A DNA stretch of 30,392 nucleotides from Priapulus caudatus. Its lineage: Eukaryota > Priapulida > Priapulimorpha > Priapulimorphida > Priapulidae. Below the pieces are notes generated by a model that saw only the letters and a program-made list of their open reading frames with translations, did no database searches and had not been told where the DNA came from. Position 1 is the stretch's first letter. The number at the start of each line of letters is the position of its first letter. The stretch covers positions 35,080 through 65,471 of the forward strand of contig NW_014577549.1 of NCBI RefSeq assembly GCF_000485595.1, in the 5' to 3' direction. Both the position numbers and the translations under genes were made by a program. Of the stretch, positions 1 through 9,765 are shown in pieces.

Positions 1-480
1 AGCCCGCCCTAAAGTTATCCCGCTTCAGAAAAAACGACTTATCCCGAGTACATTATAGCCAGTGTATGCACAGCGTGTATACAGAGCCCCTTTATATAGA
101 GGGTTATGGCTAGTAGAGGATTATGGTATCTATATAACAATTAACATGGCAAATCTAATGATGCTAGTATCGTATAGAGCCCCTTTATAGAGATATAACG
201 CCCTCGTTTATAGAGCACCTCTATATAAAGGGACTCTAGTATCATATACACAGCAGCGCCCGCTTCGTACAGCTCAGGAAACTCATGCCGCTTTTATACT
301 GGGGTTTATCCCGCTTCAGGTCCGGACCTGAAGCGGGATAAACTCCAGTATAAAAGGTCGAAAAACACTTAGCCCGAGCTAAAGTTATTCCACCTCAGGA
401 GGTGGTTCAGGTCCGCTTCAGACCCGAGCTAACGTCAGTATATTCATGCCTGTTTCGTTTGGATAAAATCAAGACCTAAT
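1..480. repeat. Fold-back repeat cluster at window start
   Basis: This stretch holds no gene that I can see. It is built from short phrases used in both orientations. TTATCCCGCTTCAG occurs at about 17-30 and again within 307-320, and its reverse complement follows at about 327-341. AGAGCCCCTTTATATAGAGG at 83-102 is matched by its reverse complement with one mismatch at 218-237. A related phrase, TAGAGCCCCTTTATAGAG, starts near 177. CCACCTC-AG-GAGGTGG near 399-414 forms another short hairpin. The pattern suggests a decayed fold-back or hairpin element, or a local cluster of such copies. No transposase frame is visible. The left limit is unknown because the window starts inside it. Confidence 0.5.
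292..355. repeat. 64-bp near-perfect palindrome
   Basis: Two 32-bp arms (292-323 and 324-355) are reverse complements with a single mismatch and no spacer. The centre reads CAGGTCC|GGACCTG. Such a palindrome could extrude as a cruciform, could be the tip of a fold-back element, or could be a read-through artefact of long-read assembly. Its internal phrase TTATCCCGCTTCAG also occurs alone at 17-30, which favours a genuine repeat family over a pure artefact. Confidence 0.8.
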
Positions 481-560
481 AATACCTAATAATACATCAA
501 TAAATATCATAATACCTAATATAATAATAATATATATAATAATTATAATATAATAATAGA
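468..560. repeat. AT-rich simple sequence (AATAATACCT-like)
   Basis: The tract contains repeated AATACCTAATAAT phrases that pass into nearly pure ATA/TAA sequence. It has no coding potential. It separates the fold-back cluster from unique DNA. Confidence 0.7.
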
Positions 561-808
561 CGTTATTAGCTACTGATAAAATATAACTTAGCTTAGAAGT
601 CGATGCATGCCGTCTGTGTGTTAGTATTAAGTTATTTGCAACGTACCCCTACACAGATTTAATCTCAAGGATGCGGAACACGTAGTGTGGGGAAACAGAG
701 CCTTATATACGAAAAGTTCAAAACTAATAAATATTCGGCTGATAATTGAGTTTGTACTTTGAGCATGAAACGAAAAGTTGAATAGTGACGCTGAGCACGG
801 TCGTGTTC

Positions 809-1191
809 AAATATGCCTGCAATACTGCAAATATGCCTGCAATACCGCAAATATGCCTGCAATACTGCAAATATGCTTGCAATACCGCAAATATGCCTGC
901 AATACCGCAAATATGCCTGCAATACCGCAAATATGCCTGCAATACCGCCAATATGCCTGCAATACTGCAAATATGCCTGCAATACCGCAAATATGCCTGC
1001 AATACAGCAAATATGCCTGCAATACCGCAAATATGCCTGCAATACCGCCAATATCCCTGCAATACCGCAAATATGCCTGCAATACCGCCAATATGCCTGC
1101 AATACCGCAAATATGCTTGCAATACTGCAAATATGCTTGCAATACCGCAAATATGCCTGCAATATCGCAAATATGCCTGCAATACCGCAAA
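809..1191 (+). repeat. 20-bp minisatellite, about 19 units
   Basis: The consensus unit is AAATATGCCTGCAATACCGC and it repeats in exact 20-bp register, so every 60 bases repeat almost perfectly. Most substitutions fall at a few places: ACC/ACT before the last GC, GCC/GCT after ATAT, and CAA/CCA at the unit join. Because 20 is not a multiple of three and the unit contains no stop in any phase, long frames open on both strands with a 20-residue period. These frames are a by-product of the repeat and are not evidence of a protein. No indels break the array, in contrast to the 27-bp satellite further on. Confidence 0.95.
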
Positions 1192-2869
1192 AAGTCAACG
1201 TAAACAAACCGTTATTCACAACGGAACAATTTTGAGATATTTTCCAAAGATTTATTACCATTTCAATAGCAACAACTGCAGCTCGCTTGCTGAACATTTT
1301 CCCAACAAATCAACCAAAGCGCACCTTTGATCCACTCCTTCGTTCCATGAATCGCACTGCGCCCGAGTTTACCTGCATTTAGAGCAAAACATTGTCCGTC
1401 ACATTGCATTTATTATACTCGCTCTATGAAACATTGTTATCTGCCCTTCGAGAGAAATGCAGACCTGCGATGCAAAGCATCTTACGACTCGATACTTACT
1501 CGATACTTACGACTCGAGAGAAACTAAATGGAATCTTTCCCCGGCTAATCGAGTAGTTCTATCAGTGGTTCCCCAGCATCTGATTTGTTAAATACTTTTT
1601 GACAATTCTGTACGATTTGCACGCGTCTTAAGCGCCGACGGATCATCGAAAACTGAAGACACAGGGAAGCTGTGCAAGCGGTGAAGCTCTAACACTTATC
1701 CTCGTAGCAAACAAAAAAACCTAATCTCCCCAAGCAGCAGCAGAATTCTTCTGTTAAAACGATCATTTCTCAAATAATTCGAAAAATAAATAAATATAGA
1801 CAAACTTCGTCTCACCCGTAAGCGTAGATGACCTACTGAGCTTACTGATTATTTCAGCATAAAAATTATTACTAGTTTCTGCTGTTATGTGCTATGAACC
1901 AGTAAAGGAATGACAAACCTACGCCTGCTATCTTTAGATTCGCGATAATGTGATTCTCAAACACGCTCACAAAACAATTGCACGTAGTTACGTCGTGGTG
2001 CAAATATTTACAAATTGGTACCTATCTCGAAATGTATACAAAGGTCAATGGCATCACGCGAGAGCAAAAATCTAGACAAATCGATTTTTTAATGCAGATC
2101 GGTGCATATGTTGGTGAAAGAATGATGTGCGTGTGTATCCTATGACATGTTAGCCTTACTGTATACACTTGGTGTTATGCAAGGAGTAACGTTCGGTAAG
2201 TATCCGAACGGTTGAGAAAATATGAAAACGGTTGGTAAAAACATGTGGAATGCCCGTCTTGAGCGTCACGTCGTGCACTACAGCTGCTGCACTGCTCCTT
2301 ATTAGCTGTCAACTCCAGCCAACTACAGCGAACGAGAGGGATAACTTCACTCTAGACTTTCTGATAACTCAAATCATCTTACAAGCAGTGTGTTAGCCAG
2401 AGACCCATCATCTACCCATCTTTTGGGCGGCCTATTCTTGGATGAGACGGATGAAATTTGATAGAGACGGCATGAGGGTGGCCCAATTATATATATTAAT
2501 ACACATTGTGTAACTGACAACAGTGCTTAAGAATATAAAATCATATCAGATTCCTGTCTTTTTGGCATTTCAGACTCAATTTCCTCCATTTTAAGGTAAA
2601 GCCCTCCTCCCTAGGGCGTTTCGCGCTCGCAGCATCCTCGCTTCGCTCAGATGGAGAGACTCTGATTATTTTTCCTGGCTAACACTCAGCTTACAAGTGA
2701 AGCAAACTACGGGATAATTTTACAATATCCTTGCTAACAACTCGCACCAACTATCTTGACTTATCTATATCTAGAAGGGAAACTTCACTATACCGTTTTT
2801 GACAACATCTTACAACAAAACAAACTAGGATGTATATCCTCACCATAAAAAGATAGCTTCAACCTAGCT
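1192..2869. other. Intergenic stretch without recognisable gene
   Basis: I find no convincing frame, RNA gene or transposon terminus in this 1.7 kb. Small items are: a duplicated CGATACTTAC phrase at about 1489-1515, a small GATGC-AAA-GCATC hairpin near 1471-1483, and a GC-rich phrase (TTTCGCGCTCGCAGCATCC, near 2619-2637) followed by CTTCGCTCAG. The last resembles conserved stretches of dispersed invertebrate repeats, but I cannot name the family. Confidence 0.5.
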
Positions 2870-2931
2870 CTAGAACTACAGCCCTTCGCTCTGTCACAGA
2901 CCTGTGGCAGAGAGAAGGGCTGTAGTTCTAG
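2870..2931. repeat. Inverted repeat, 30-bp arms, 2-base loop
   Basis: The arms 2870-2899 and 2902-2931 are reverse complements with two mismatches. They contain CTACAGCCCTTCGCTCTG on the left and its complement on the right. The right arm is the first unit of the 32-bp minisatellite that follows directly, so hairpin and tandem array share the same sequence. Confidence 0.85.
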
Positions 2932-3063
2932 ACCTGTGGCAGAGCGAAGGGCTATAGTTCTAGACCTGTGCCAGAGCGAAGGGCTATAGTTCTAGACCTG
3001 TGGCAGAGCGAAGGGCTATAGTTCTAGACCTGTGGCAGAGCGAAGGGCTATAGTTCTAGACCT
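2898..3063 (+). repeat. 32-bp minisatellite, 5 units plus partial
   Basis: Units start at 2898, 2930, 2962, 2994 and 3026, with a six-base partial at 3058. The unit begins AGACCTGTGGCAGAGCGAAG and ends GCTATAGTTCT. The first unit differs most (GAGAGAAGG and GCTGTAG); the last two are identical. This gradient suggests expansion from the hairpin side. No coding role is seen. Confidence 0.92.
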
Positions 3064-3355
3064 AGCTTCAACCAAGATACAACTGAAGCGTACGGGGGTG
3101 ACGTGGTTGACGCTTGTTCTTACTGGCATCGTCGGCAAGTAAGACCAGTGAGAGTTACGCATAAAGAGTTGCGTAACACTGGATTAGTAGCATGTGTACC
3201 CTCATCCCGCAAGAACAGCGTAGTGGACACCGCCTGACAAGCTAGCCTGTATCAAGAGTAGATAATAACACTGTGTTATTTATATCTACTCTAGCCTGTA
3301 TTGATCACACAGTACGATTAGCGCCTGCCTTGGCCGCGTTACACTGATCGGGAAT
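3064..3355. other. Spacer with two imperfect hairpins
   Basis: No gene is seen. At 3145-3182, CCAGTG and TTACGCA (separated by AGAG) pair with TGCGTAA and CACTGG. At about 3254-3294, AGAGTAGATAATAACAC faces GTGTTATTTATATCTACTCT, an almost complete palindrome with a two-base insertion. The word TAGCCTGTAT occurs on both sides of the second one (about 3243 and 3292), so it may be a short duplicated insertion site. Confidence 0.5.
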
Positions 3356-3451
3356 GTTCTCTCTCTCTCTCTCTCTGTCTCATTCTCCGCTCGCCCGTCT
3401 GTCTGTCTGTCTGTCTGTCTGGCTGGCTGGCTGTCTGTCTGTCTGTCTGTG

Positions 3452-3510
<59 letters not shown>

Positions 3511-4151
3511 GTCTGTCTGGCTGTCTGTCTGTCTGTCTGTCTGTCTGGCTGGCTGGCTGTCTGTCTGTCCGTCTGTCTGTCTGTCTGTCCGTCTGTCTGT
3601 CCGTCTGCTCGTCTGTCTGTCTGTCCCGGTCCGTCTGTCTCTCTCTCTCGCTGTCTCTCTGTCTCTCTCTCTCTGTCTCTCTCTCGCTGTCTCTGTCTCT
3701 GTATCTCTGTCTCTGATCTCTGTCTCTGTCTCATGTCTCTGTCTCGTTGTCTCTGTCTCTGGTCTCCTGTCTCTGTCTCTGTCTCTGTCTCTGTCTCTGT
3801 CTCTGTATCCTCCCGTGTCTCTGTCTCTGCTCTGTCTCTGCGTCTCTGTCTCTGTCTCTGTCACTGCTCACTGTCACTGTCACTTGTCACTGTCATCTGT
3901 CACTGGGTCACTGTCTCTGTCTCTGTCTCTGTCTCTGTCTCTGTCTCTGTCTCTGTCTCTGTCTCTGCTCTCTGTCTCTGTCGTCTCTCTCTCTCTCTCT
4001 CTATCTCTCGCGTGCGCTTCTCTCTGCTTATCGTCTCGGTCTTCTCTTCGTCTCTCTTCTGCTTTGCTCTCTCGTCTCGTCTTCTCTCTCTCGTGCGTCT
4101 CTCCTCTGCTCTCTCTCGTGCTCATCTTATGCTGATGCTCTCTCTCTCTCT

Positions 4152-4201
<50 letters not shown>

Positions 4202-4257
4202 CTCTCTCACTCTCTCTCTCTCTCTCCCTCTCTCTCTTCTCTCTCTCTCTCTCTCTG
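3356..4257. repeat. Compound microsatellite: TCTG, CTCTGT and CT blocks
   Basis: The block runs from a short CT tract through (TCTG)n at about 3397-3632, then (CTCTGT)n at about 3640-3990 with a TCACTG variant at about 3861-3910, then degenerate CT/CTCGT sequence, and ends in (CT)n at 4137-4257. The pyrimidine-rich strand is open in all three frames, giving CLSVCLSV and SLSLSLS frames; the purine strand gives DRQTDRQT and RDRDRD frames. These are low-complexity artefacts. Confidence 0.95.
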
Positions 4258-4489
4258 CCATGGCGTATCAGCAGCATCAGCAGCCAGCGTAGCGACCAGA
4301 TTCTGATCAGCTAGGTTTAGGACGAGCTCAGCAATAGCAGTGGCGCGTCTTTCGCGCGATCTTCGCAATTTCCTGCGCGTGCGTGAACACAGTGCAGACC
4401 CTTCCTGTCATCGCTATCCAGATCAACCGATGCCCGAGAGTACGGGAGGAGGTAATTAAGTAAGCAAACAGTGCAGGTCTTAAAGTACG
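4258..4489. other. Unique spacer and conserved satellite flank
   Basis: No gene is supported. The last part (4457-4489) contains TAAGTAAGCAAACAGTGCAG and AAAGTACGACTCACTAG. This matches the reverse complement of the sequence at about 24399-24445, next to the small 27-bp array: TAAGTAAACAGTGCAG, then AAAGTACGACTTACTAG. The two arrays therefore share a flank as well as a unit. The remaining part (4258-4456) has no match that I can see elsewhere in the window. Confidence 0.6.
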
Positions 4490-7400
4490 ACTCACTAGAT
4501 ACGTCACAGCACCGTGGCCCGCTCTCACTAGTACGTACACACCATCCGCGCTCACTAGTACGTAAAACCCCGCTCTTCACTAGTACGGATCACACACCTC
4601 CCGCCTCTCACTAGTTACGTACACACCTCCGCTCTCCTGTTGTGTAGTACGGTACACACCTCCCGCTGCTCACTAGTACGTACACACCTCCCGCTCTCAC
4701 TAGTAACTAGCTGATACCTCCCGCTTCTCACTAGTACGTTAGCGCACCTCCCGCTCTCATAGTAGTACACACCTCCCTCTCTCACTAGTAGCGTACCACA
4801 CCTCCCAGCTCTCACTAGTACATACACACCTCCTCTCTCTCATAGTACCGTACACACCCTCCCGCTCTCACTAGGTACGTTACACACCTCCCCGTGCTCA
4901 CTATAACGCTACATACCTTCCCGCTTCACAGTACGTACACATCTCCCGCTCTCAACTGTACGTACACTACCTCCGCTCTCACTGTGATGTACGTAGCATA
5001 CTCCCGCTCCTCACTAGTACGTACATACTCTCCGCTCTCACTGAGGTACGTACATACCTCCATCTAGTCACGTACAGCAAGCCTCCGCTCTCACTAGTTA
5101 CGTACATACTCCACTAGTACGTACAACAGGCTCTCCTGCTGTGTGTCGCTCTCACTTAGTAATGCGTTACGTACCTCCCACTAGTACGCTACACACCTTC
5201 CCGCTCCTCGACTAGTACCGTACATACCTCCCGCCCTCTCACTAGTACGTACACCACCTCCCGCTCTCACGTAGTTTACAAATTACGTACACACCTTCCC
5301 GCTCTCACATAAGTACGTAGCACACCATCCCGACTCTCACTAGTACGTACACACCTCCCGCTCTCACTAGTACGTACACACCTCCCGCTCTCACTAGTAC
5401 GTACATACCTCCACTAGTACGTACACACTCCCGCTCTCACTAGTACGTACATACCTCCCACTAGTACGTACACACCTCCCGTCTCACTAGTACGGTACAT
5501 ACCTCCCCTCTCACTAGTACGTGCACACCTCCCGCCCTCTCACTCAGTTACGTACCATACCTCCCACTAGTTACGTACATACCTCCCGCCTCGTCACTAG
5601 CTACGTACACCACCTCTCCGTGCTCTCACTAGTGTAGTCGAGAGCGTGAGCACCGTGTCCGTGATCCGCGTCCGTCGTCGTGCTCGTATCTAGTACGGTG
5701 ACGAGGCCTTCCCGTCTCCACTAGTACGTACAACACTCCCGCTCCTCACTAGTACGCTACATTTACCTCCCGACTCTTCACTAGTACGTACATACCTCCT
5801 CTCTCACTAGTAGCGTACACACCTTCCCGCTCTCACTAGTACGTACAGCAACCTCCCGCTACTCACTAGTACGTACACACACTCCCGGCTACTCAATTAC
5901 GTACGTTCATACTCGCCGCTCTCACTAGTACGTTAGCACACGCTCCCGCCTCTCACTAGTACAGTAACACACCTCCGCTCTCACTAGTACGTACCAACAC
6001 CCCGCTCTCACTAGTACGTATCACACCCTCCCAGCCTCTCACATCGTACGTACAACACCTCCCGCTTCTCACTTAGTTTACGTACACACCTCATCCGGCT
6101 CTCCACTAGTACGTCATCACACCTCCTGCTCTCTGACTGGTACCGTAGACACGTCCTCCCCTCTCACTGTAGTACCACACCTCCCGCTACTCACTAGTAC
6201 GTTACATACCTTCCCCCTCTCTGAATAGTTAGCTGGTATGCGACATCCTCTGTCCTTCGCGTGTGCTCGCTCAATGCTAGTGACGTACATACTCCGCTCT
6301 CACTAGTAACGTACACACCTCCCGCTTCCACTAGTACGTAACACACCTCCCGCTCCGACTGTACGTACACACCTCCCGCTCTCACTAGTACGTACACACC
6401 TTCCGCTCTCACTTATACGTACACACCTCCCGCTCTACTATTAGCGTGTAGGCTGATTACGCTGCCGCCTGTGTGGACTCACCTAGTAGTAGCGTACACA
6501 CCTCCCGCTCTCACTGAGTACGTACACACTCCGCTCCCCACTAGTAGCGTACACACCTCCGCTCTCACTAGTGAGTACACACTCCCGCCTCTCACTAGTA
6601 CGTACACACCTCCCGCTCTCACTAGTACGTACATTACTCCCGCTCTCACTAGCACGTCACACACTCCCGCCTCACTAGCACGTACACACCTCCCGCTCTT
6701 CACTAGCACGTAACACTCTTCCTGCGTGTGTGGCCTGCTCATCTATAGCGTTATTACTCCCGCTTCACTAGTACGTACACACCTCCCGCTCTCTCACTAG
6801 TACGTTAGTTACTCCCGCTGCTCACTAGCCGTACACACCTCCGCTCGTCACTAGTCGTACATACCTCCCGTGCTCACCTTAGCACGTACACACCTCGGCC
6901 GGCTCTCACATAGTACGTTAGTTACCTCCCGCTCTCACGTAGCACGTACAGCACCTTCCGCTTCTCACTAGTACTCACCATACTCCCGCCCTCTCACTCA
7001 GCACTGTACACACCTCCCGCTCTCACTAGTACGTTATTGCTCCGGCATCCTCACTAGTACGTACATACCTCCCGCTTCACTAGCACGTACACACTCCGGC
7101 CTTCTCACTAGTACGTACACACCTCCCGGCTCTCAACTAGTACGTACACACCTCCCCTCTCACTAGCCACGTACATACCTCCCAAAGCTCTCACTAGTAA
7201 CGTAGCATACCTCCCCGCTCTCACTAGCCACGTTACATACCTCCCGCTCTCACTAGTACGTAACACACCTCCCGCTCTCACTAGTACGTTACACACTCCC
7301 TGCTCCCACTCCAGTACGTTACACACTTCCCGCCTCTCATCTGTAGCACGATACACACCTCCGCCTCATCACTAGTACGTACGACACCTGCCCGCTCTCA

Positions 7401-7776
7401 CTCAGTACGGCTTGACCGTAGATATTGTCGTCGCGTCGCCGCTTTCACTAGTACGCACACAACCTCCTCTGGTCCGTTGTGTGCGTCATGCTGTGGAGAT
7501 ACGAATCAACTCCTCTTTGTTTTGGGATTTTCATACCTTTTTCGCTTGGGTGTGGTGGTGCTCACTTTAGTACGATACACAGCGCTTACCGGGCTCTGCT
7601 TTTACTTGAGTACGCTACATCACCTCCCTGCCTCTCACTATTACGTACATACCCTCTCCGGCTGGTCTTATGTGTTTGCTCAAAACCGCCCAGTACGCCA
7701 CACACCTCGCTCGCGTCTCACTAGCACGTACATACATCCCGCTTTCACTAGCACGTACATCACTTGCTCTCACTAA
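4490..7776 (+). repeat. 27-bp satellite array, about 120 noisy units
   Basis: The consensus unit is CTCCCGCTCTCACTAG followed by TACGTACACAC (or TACGTACATAC). Clean 27-bp units are visible at about 5338-5400; elsewhere most units carry one or more single-base insertions or losses. A shorter variant lacking GCTCT (CCTCCCACTAGTACG) recurs. From about 6640 a CACTAGCACG variant becomes common and interleaves with CACTAGTACG. Non-satellite bits occur at about 5630-5705, 6222-6285, 6440-6480 and 7408-7640. Because 27 is nine codons, clean stretches yield nine-residue repeat frames on both strands, but indels break them. The same unit occurs cleanly and inverted at 24237-24407. Confidence 0.93.
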
Positions 7777-7960
7777 CAGATGGCCTACGACAGCTCGAGA
7801 AACATTTTAACCGATGCCTAACTCGAACGAGGCGGTAAATAATTCTTCGAGGTTCCGCGATATTCATGGCTTCGTCTCTGAAACCTAGAAACGTCAAACC
7901 GGCGACCCTACATCCACTTGTGCCGTCGTTCACGCGTCAAACGTCCGAGAGGACGTGGAG
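7777..7960 (+). other. Unique CpG-bearing spacer with short open frame
   Basis: This is the only non-repetitive DNA between the satellite and the GT-rich block. An ATG at 7866 (context TTCATGG) opens a frame whose first 34 or so residues (MASSLKPRNVKPATLHPLVP onward) are of normal complexity before it runs into GT repeat. Just past that point, near 7962, GTAGGTGTATG could be read as a splice donor, which would make this a first coding exon. No homologue is recognised and there is no supporting downstream exon, so I do not call it a gene. Confidence 0.2.
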
Positions 7961-8510
7961 CGTAGGTGTATGTGTGTGTGGTGTCCTGTCGTGGGTGGGT
8001 AGTGGCGGGGTGGTCGGTGTTGTGGTGTGTTGGTGTGTGTGTGGCGGTGGTGGCACGTGGTGTGTTGTGTTGAGCGTGTCGTGTGTGTGCTGTGTGCGTG
8101 TGCGTGTGTGCGTGCGTGCGTTGCGTGTGTGTGTATGTGTGTGCTCGTGTGCGCCCGCTCAGCGTGCGTGCGTACGTGCGTGCGCGGAGCGCGTGCGTAT
8201 GGTGTCGTGCGCGTGCGTCGCGCGTGTATGCTTGCTCGGCGGCGGTGCGTGCGATGCCAGCTTGCTGTGTGGAGTTGTGTTATGTGGTGGTTGGCGTCGA
8301 TACGCGTGCGTGCGCGTGTGTATGTGCGTGCGTGCGAGCGTGCCGTTGCCGTGAGCTGTATGTGTAGTTGTGTTGGTGTGTGTATGTATGGTGCGTCTTG
8401 CGCGCTGCATGCGTGCGTGTGTGTGTGTGTGTGCGCGCGCGCGCGTGTGTATGTGTGTGTGTATGTGCGTGCACGCGCGCGTGCGTGCGTGTGTGTGTGG
8501 TGTAGTGCGG
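7960..8510. repeat. GT/GCGT-rich low-complexity tract
   Basis: Alternating purine-pyrimidine sequence dominates: GTGTGT, GCGTGC and GCGCGCGCG, with the purest part at about 8410-8500. Such alternation can adopt Z-DNA in vitro. All overlapping open frames are Cys/Val/Arg or His/Thr/Arg runs and are not real genes. The sequence 8511-8720 that follows is more complex (GC-rich then mixed) but holds no frame that I can support. Confidence 0.85.
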
Positions 8511-8720
8511 CGATGGCTTCACACAGCTGCGCCTGTTTTTAGTCACGCGCCACACGCGGCCGGCTCTGACCTGCGGCCTTCCGCTTCCGCGCTTCCGAGG
8601 GTATATTGAACTGAGCTTCTCCCAGAGATTCCAAAAGACTCTTATTCCAAAATATACAACAACGTCAGAGCTGCTGCTGTCCTTCAGCCTCCCAACCACT
8701 GGCTATTATTATAACCCATT

Positions 8721-8850
8721 ATGTGTATATGTGCGCACGTGCGCGTGTGTGAGCGTGCGCGCGCGCAATATAATATATATAAAAAATATTTTTAATATTT
8801 ATAAATAATAAATATAATAAATATAAAAATAAATTATATATCAAATATAT
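8721..8850. repeat. GT/GC tract followed by AT-rich tract
   Basis: A GTGCGCACGTGCGCGTGTG-type tract ends in GCGCGCGCAA at about 8768 and is followed directly by nearly pure AT (8769-8850) with ATATTTTTAATATTTATAAA character. No coding content. Confidence 0.8.
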
Positions 8851-9143
8851 TGCGATTTTTGCCATCCGAGATGCCGCCGCATTCTCTGATTTTTTCTTAC
8901 TAAGAAAGCTAGGACAGCTCTAGCTGTGAAAGCTATAGGTACAGGTTGTAATGCTTGTAAGCTAGGTTAAGATGCCAAGATTAAGGCTTTAATATGCCAA
9001 GATACCTAGCAAAGATGCTAAGACAGCTCTAGTACTACAGTCCCATCGTTCCACATTACGCAATCCAGAACTATGGAGAGTAGAATTTTACCCAAGATAC
9101 CCCTAAGATTCGTTGCTTTCTCTTCTTTCTGTGTTTTGCACTG
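8851..9143. other. Unique spacer, no gene seen
   Basis: Repeated short words (AGCTAGGACAGCTCTAGC, AAGATGCCAAG, AAGATGCTAAG) give a weakly repetitive look. ACAGCT-CT-AGCTGT is a small palindrome near 8914. A phrase near 9024 (AGCTCTAGTACTACAG) resembles AGCTCTAGAACTACAG at 2866-2881, so a remnant of the same dispersed repeat is possible. Confidence 0.4.
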
Positions 9144-9481
9144 GGCCACAATTAAAAAAATCTTTGTTTGCCCTCACCCGACCCAGTCTGAAAAGTTTGA
9201 GTAGGTATGTAGGGTTTTTTTAAGGGGTCTTTTTACAAATTCAGCATGGTGTCTACATGCTCGGGTGTGCTTGTGTGGCCTGTGGAGATACCTAGTTTTA
9301 TGTTGAATGTTTGTTTTGCTTGGTACATATAATGTATTGCCTACAGATTTCTATAACGTACACTGATACAATTTGTATTAAAAAAAGAAAAAGAAAAAAA
9401 TATCAATAACATTTTTTGAGTCGACCCCTTTTTGGCGGGTCGGTCGGGTGAGGGCAAACAAACAATATTTTTATTATGGCC
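9144..9481. mobile_element. Non-autonomous TIR element (MITE-like), about 340 bp
   Basis: The left end reads GGCCACAATTAAAAAAATC, then TTTGTTTGCCCTCACCCGAC. The right end, read as reverse complement, gives GGCCATAATAAAAATATTG, then TTTGTTTGCCCTCACCCGAC. The inner 20 bases are identical, so the terminal inverted repeats are about 40 bp. The interior is AT-rich, with an A-rich stretch near 9380-9400 and no transposase frame. I cannot define a target-site duplication with confidence, so the superfamily is open. Confidence 0.75.
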
Positions 9482-9515
9482 TTGTCTCCCAAGACTTTTG
9501 ACGTAAGCTCAAATC

Positions 9516-9615
9516 AAATCGCGCCCTTCGAGACGGGAGACGGCCCATTCCACGCACGCACGCTAACTGGCGGCACATGAGGCATCGGGAGCTCCTGAAT
9601 CCCAACTAGACAGGA
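9516..9615 (+). repeat. Module R, copy 1
   Basis: About 95 bp, from GCCCTTCGAGACGGGAGACG through ATCCCAACTAGACAGGAAAT, nearly identical to 14515-14610. Here it runs into a CT microsatellite. At the second site it continues into the reverse-transcriptase fragment (module S), so this copy looks truncated. A minus-strand frame crosses both copies, but nothing supports its being expressed. Confidence 0.8.
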
Positions 9616-9765
9616 AATTCTCTCTCTCTCATCCTCTCCCTCTCTCGCTCTCTCTTCCTCTCTCGCTCCCCTCTTTTTCTTTCTCTCTCTACCTCTCTCG
9701 CGCTCGCTTTCGTTCTCCGTCTCTCTCAATATCTCTCTCCCTCTATCTTTCCCTCTCTGTCAAAT
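9616..9765. repeat. CT-rich microsatellite
   Basis: Degenerate (CT)n with CTCTCTCGCTC variants. A comparable, much longer CT/GT/GC low-complexity stretch precedes the second P module at 16947-17930, so this tract seems to be part of the module's left edge. Confidence 0.85.

Noticed and set aside
665-1330. Six overlapping 127-210 codon frames
   Set aside because: All arise from the stop-free 20-bp minisatellite; the residues outside the repeat are short and unlike any family.
3286-4314. Long frames of 120-287 codons (DRQTDRQT, CLSVCLSV, SLSLSL)
   Set aside because: They are translations of TCTG, CTCTGT and CT microsatellites, open in several phases at once, with no domain or normal composition.
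4490-7776. CRISPR array
   Set aside because: Units follow one another with no unique spacers and the context is eukaryotic; this is a head-to-tail satellite.
7866-8699. Frames of 79-171 codons in the GT/GC tract
   Set aside because: Cys/Val/Arg or His/Thr/Arg runs dictated by alternating GT and GC. Only the first ~34 residues from 7866 are of normal complexity, which is too little to call a gene.
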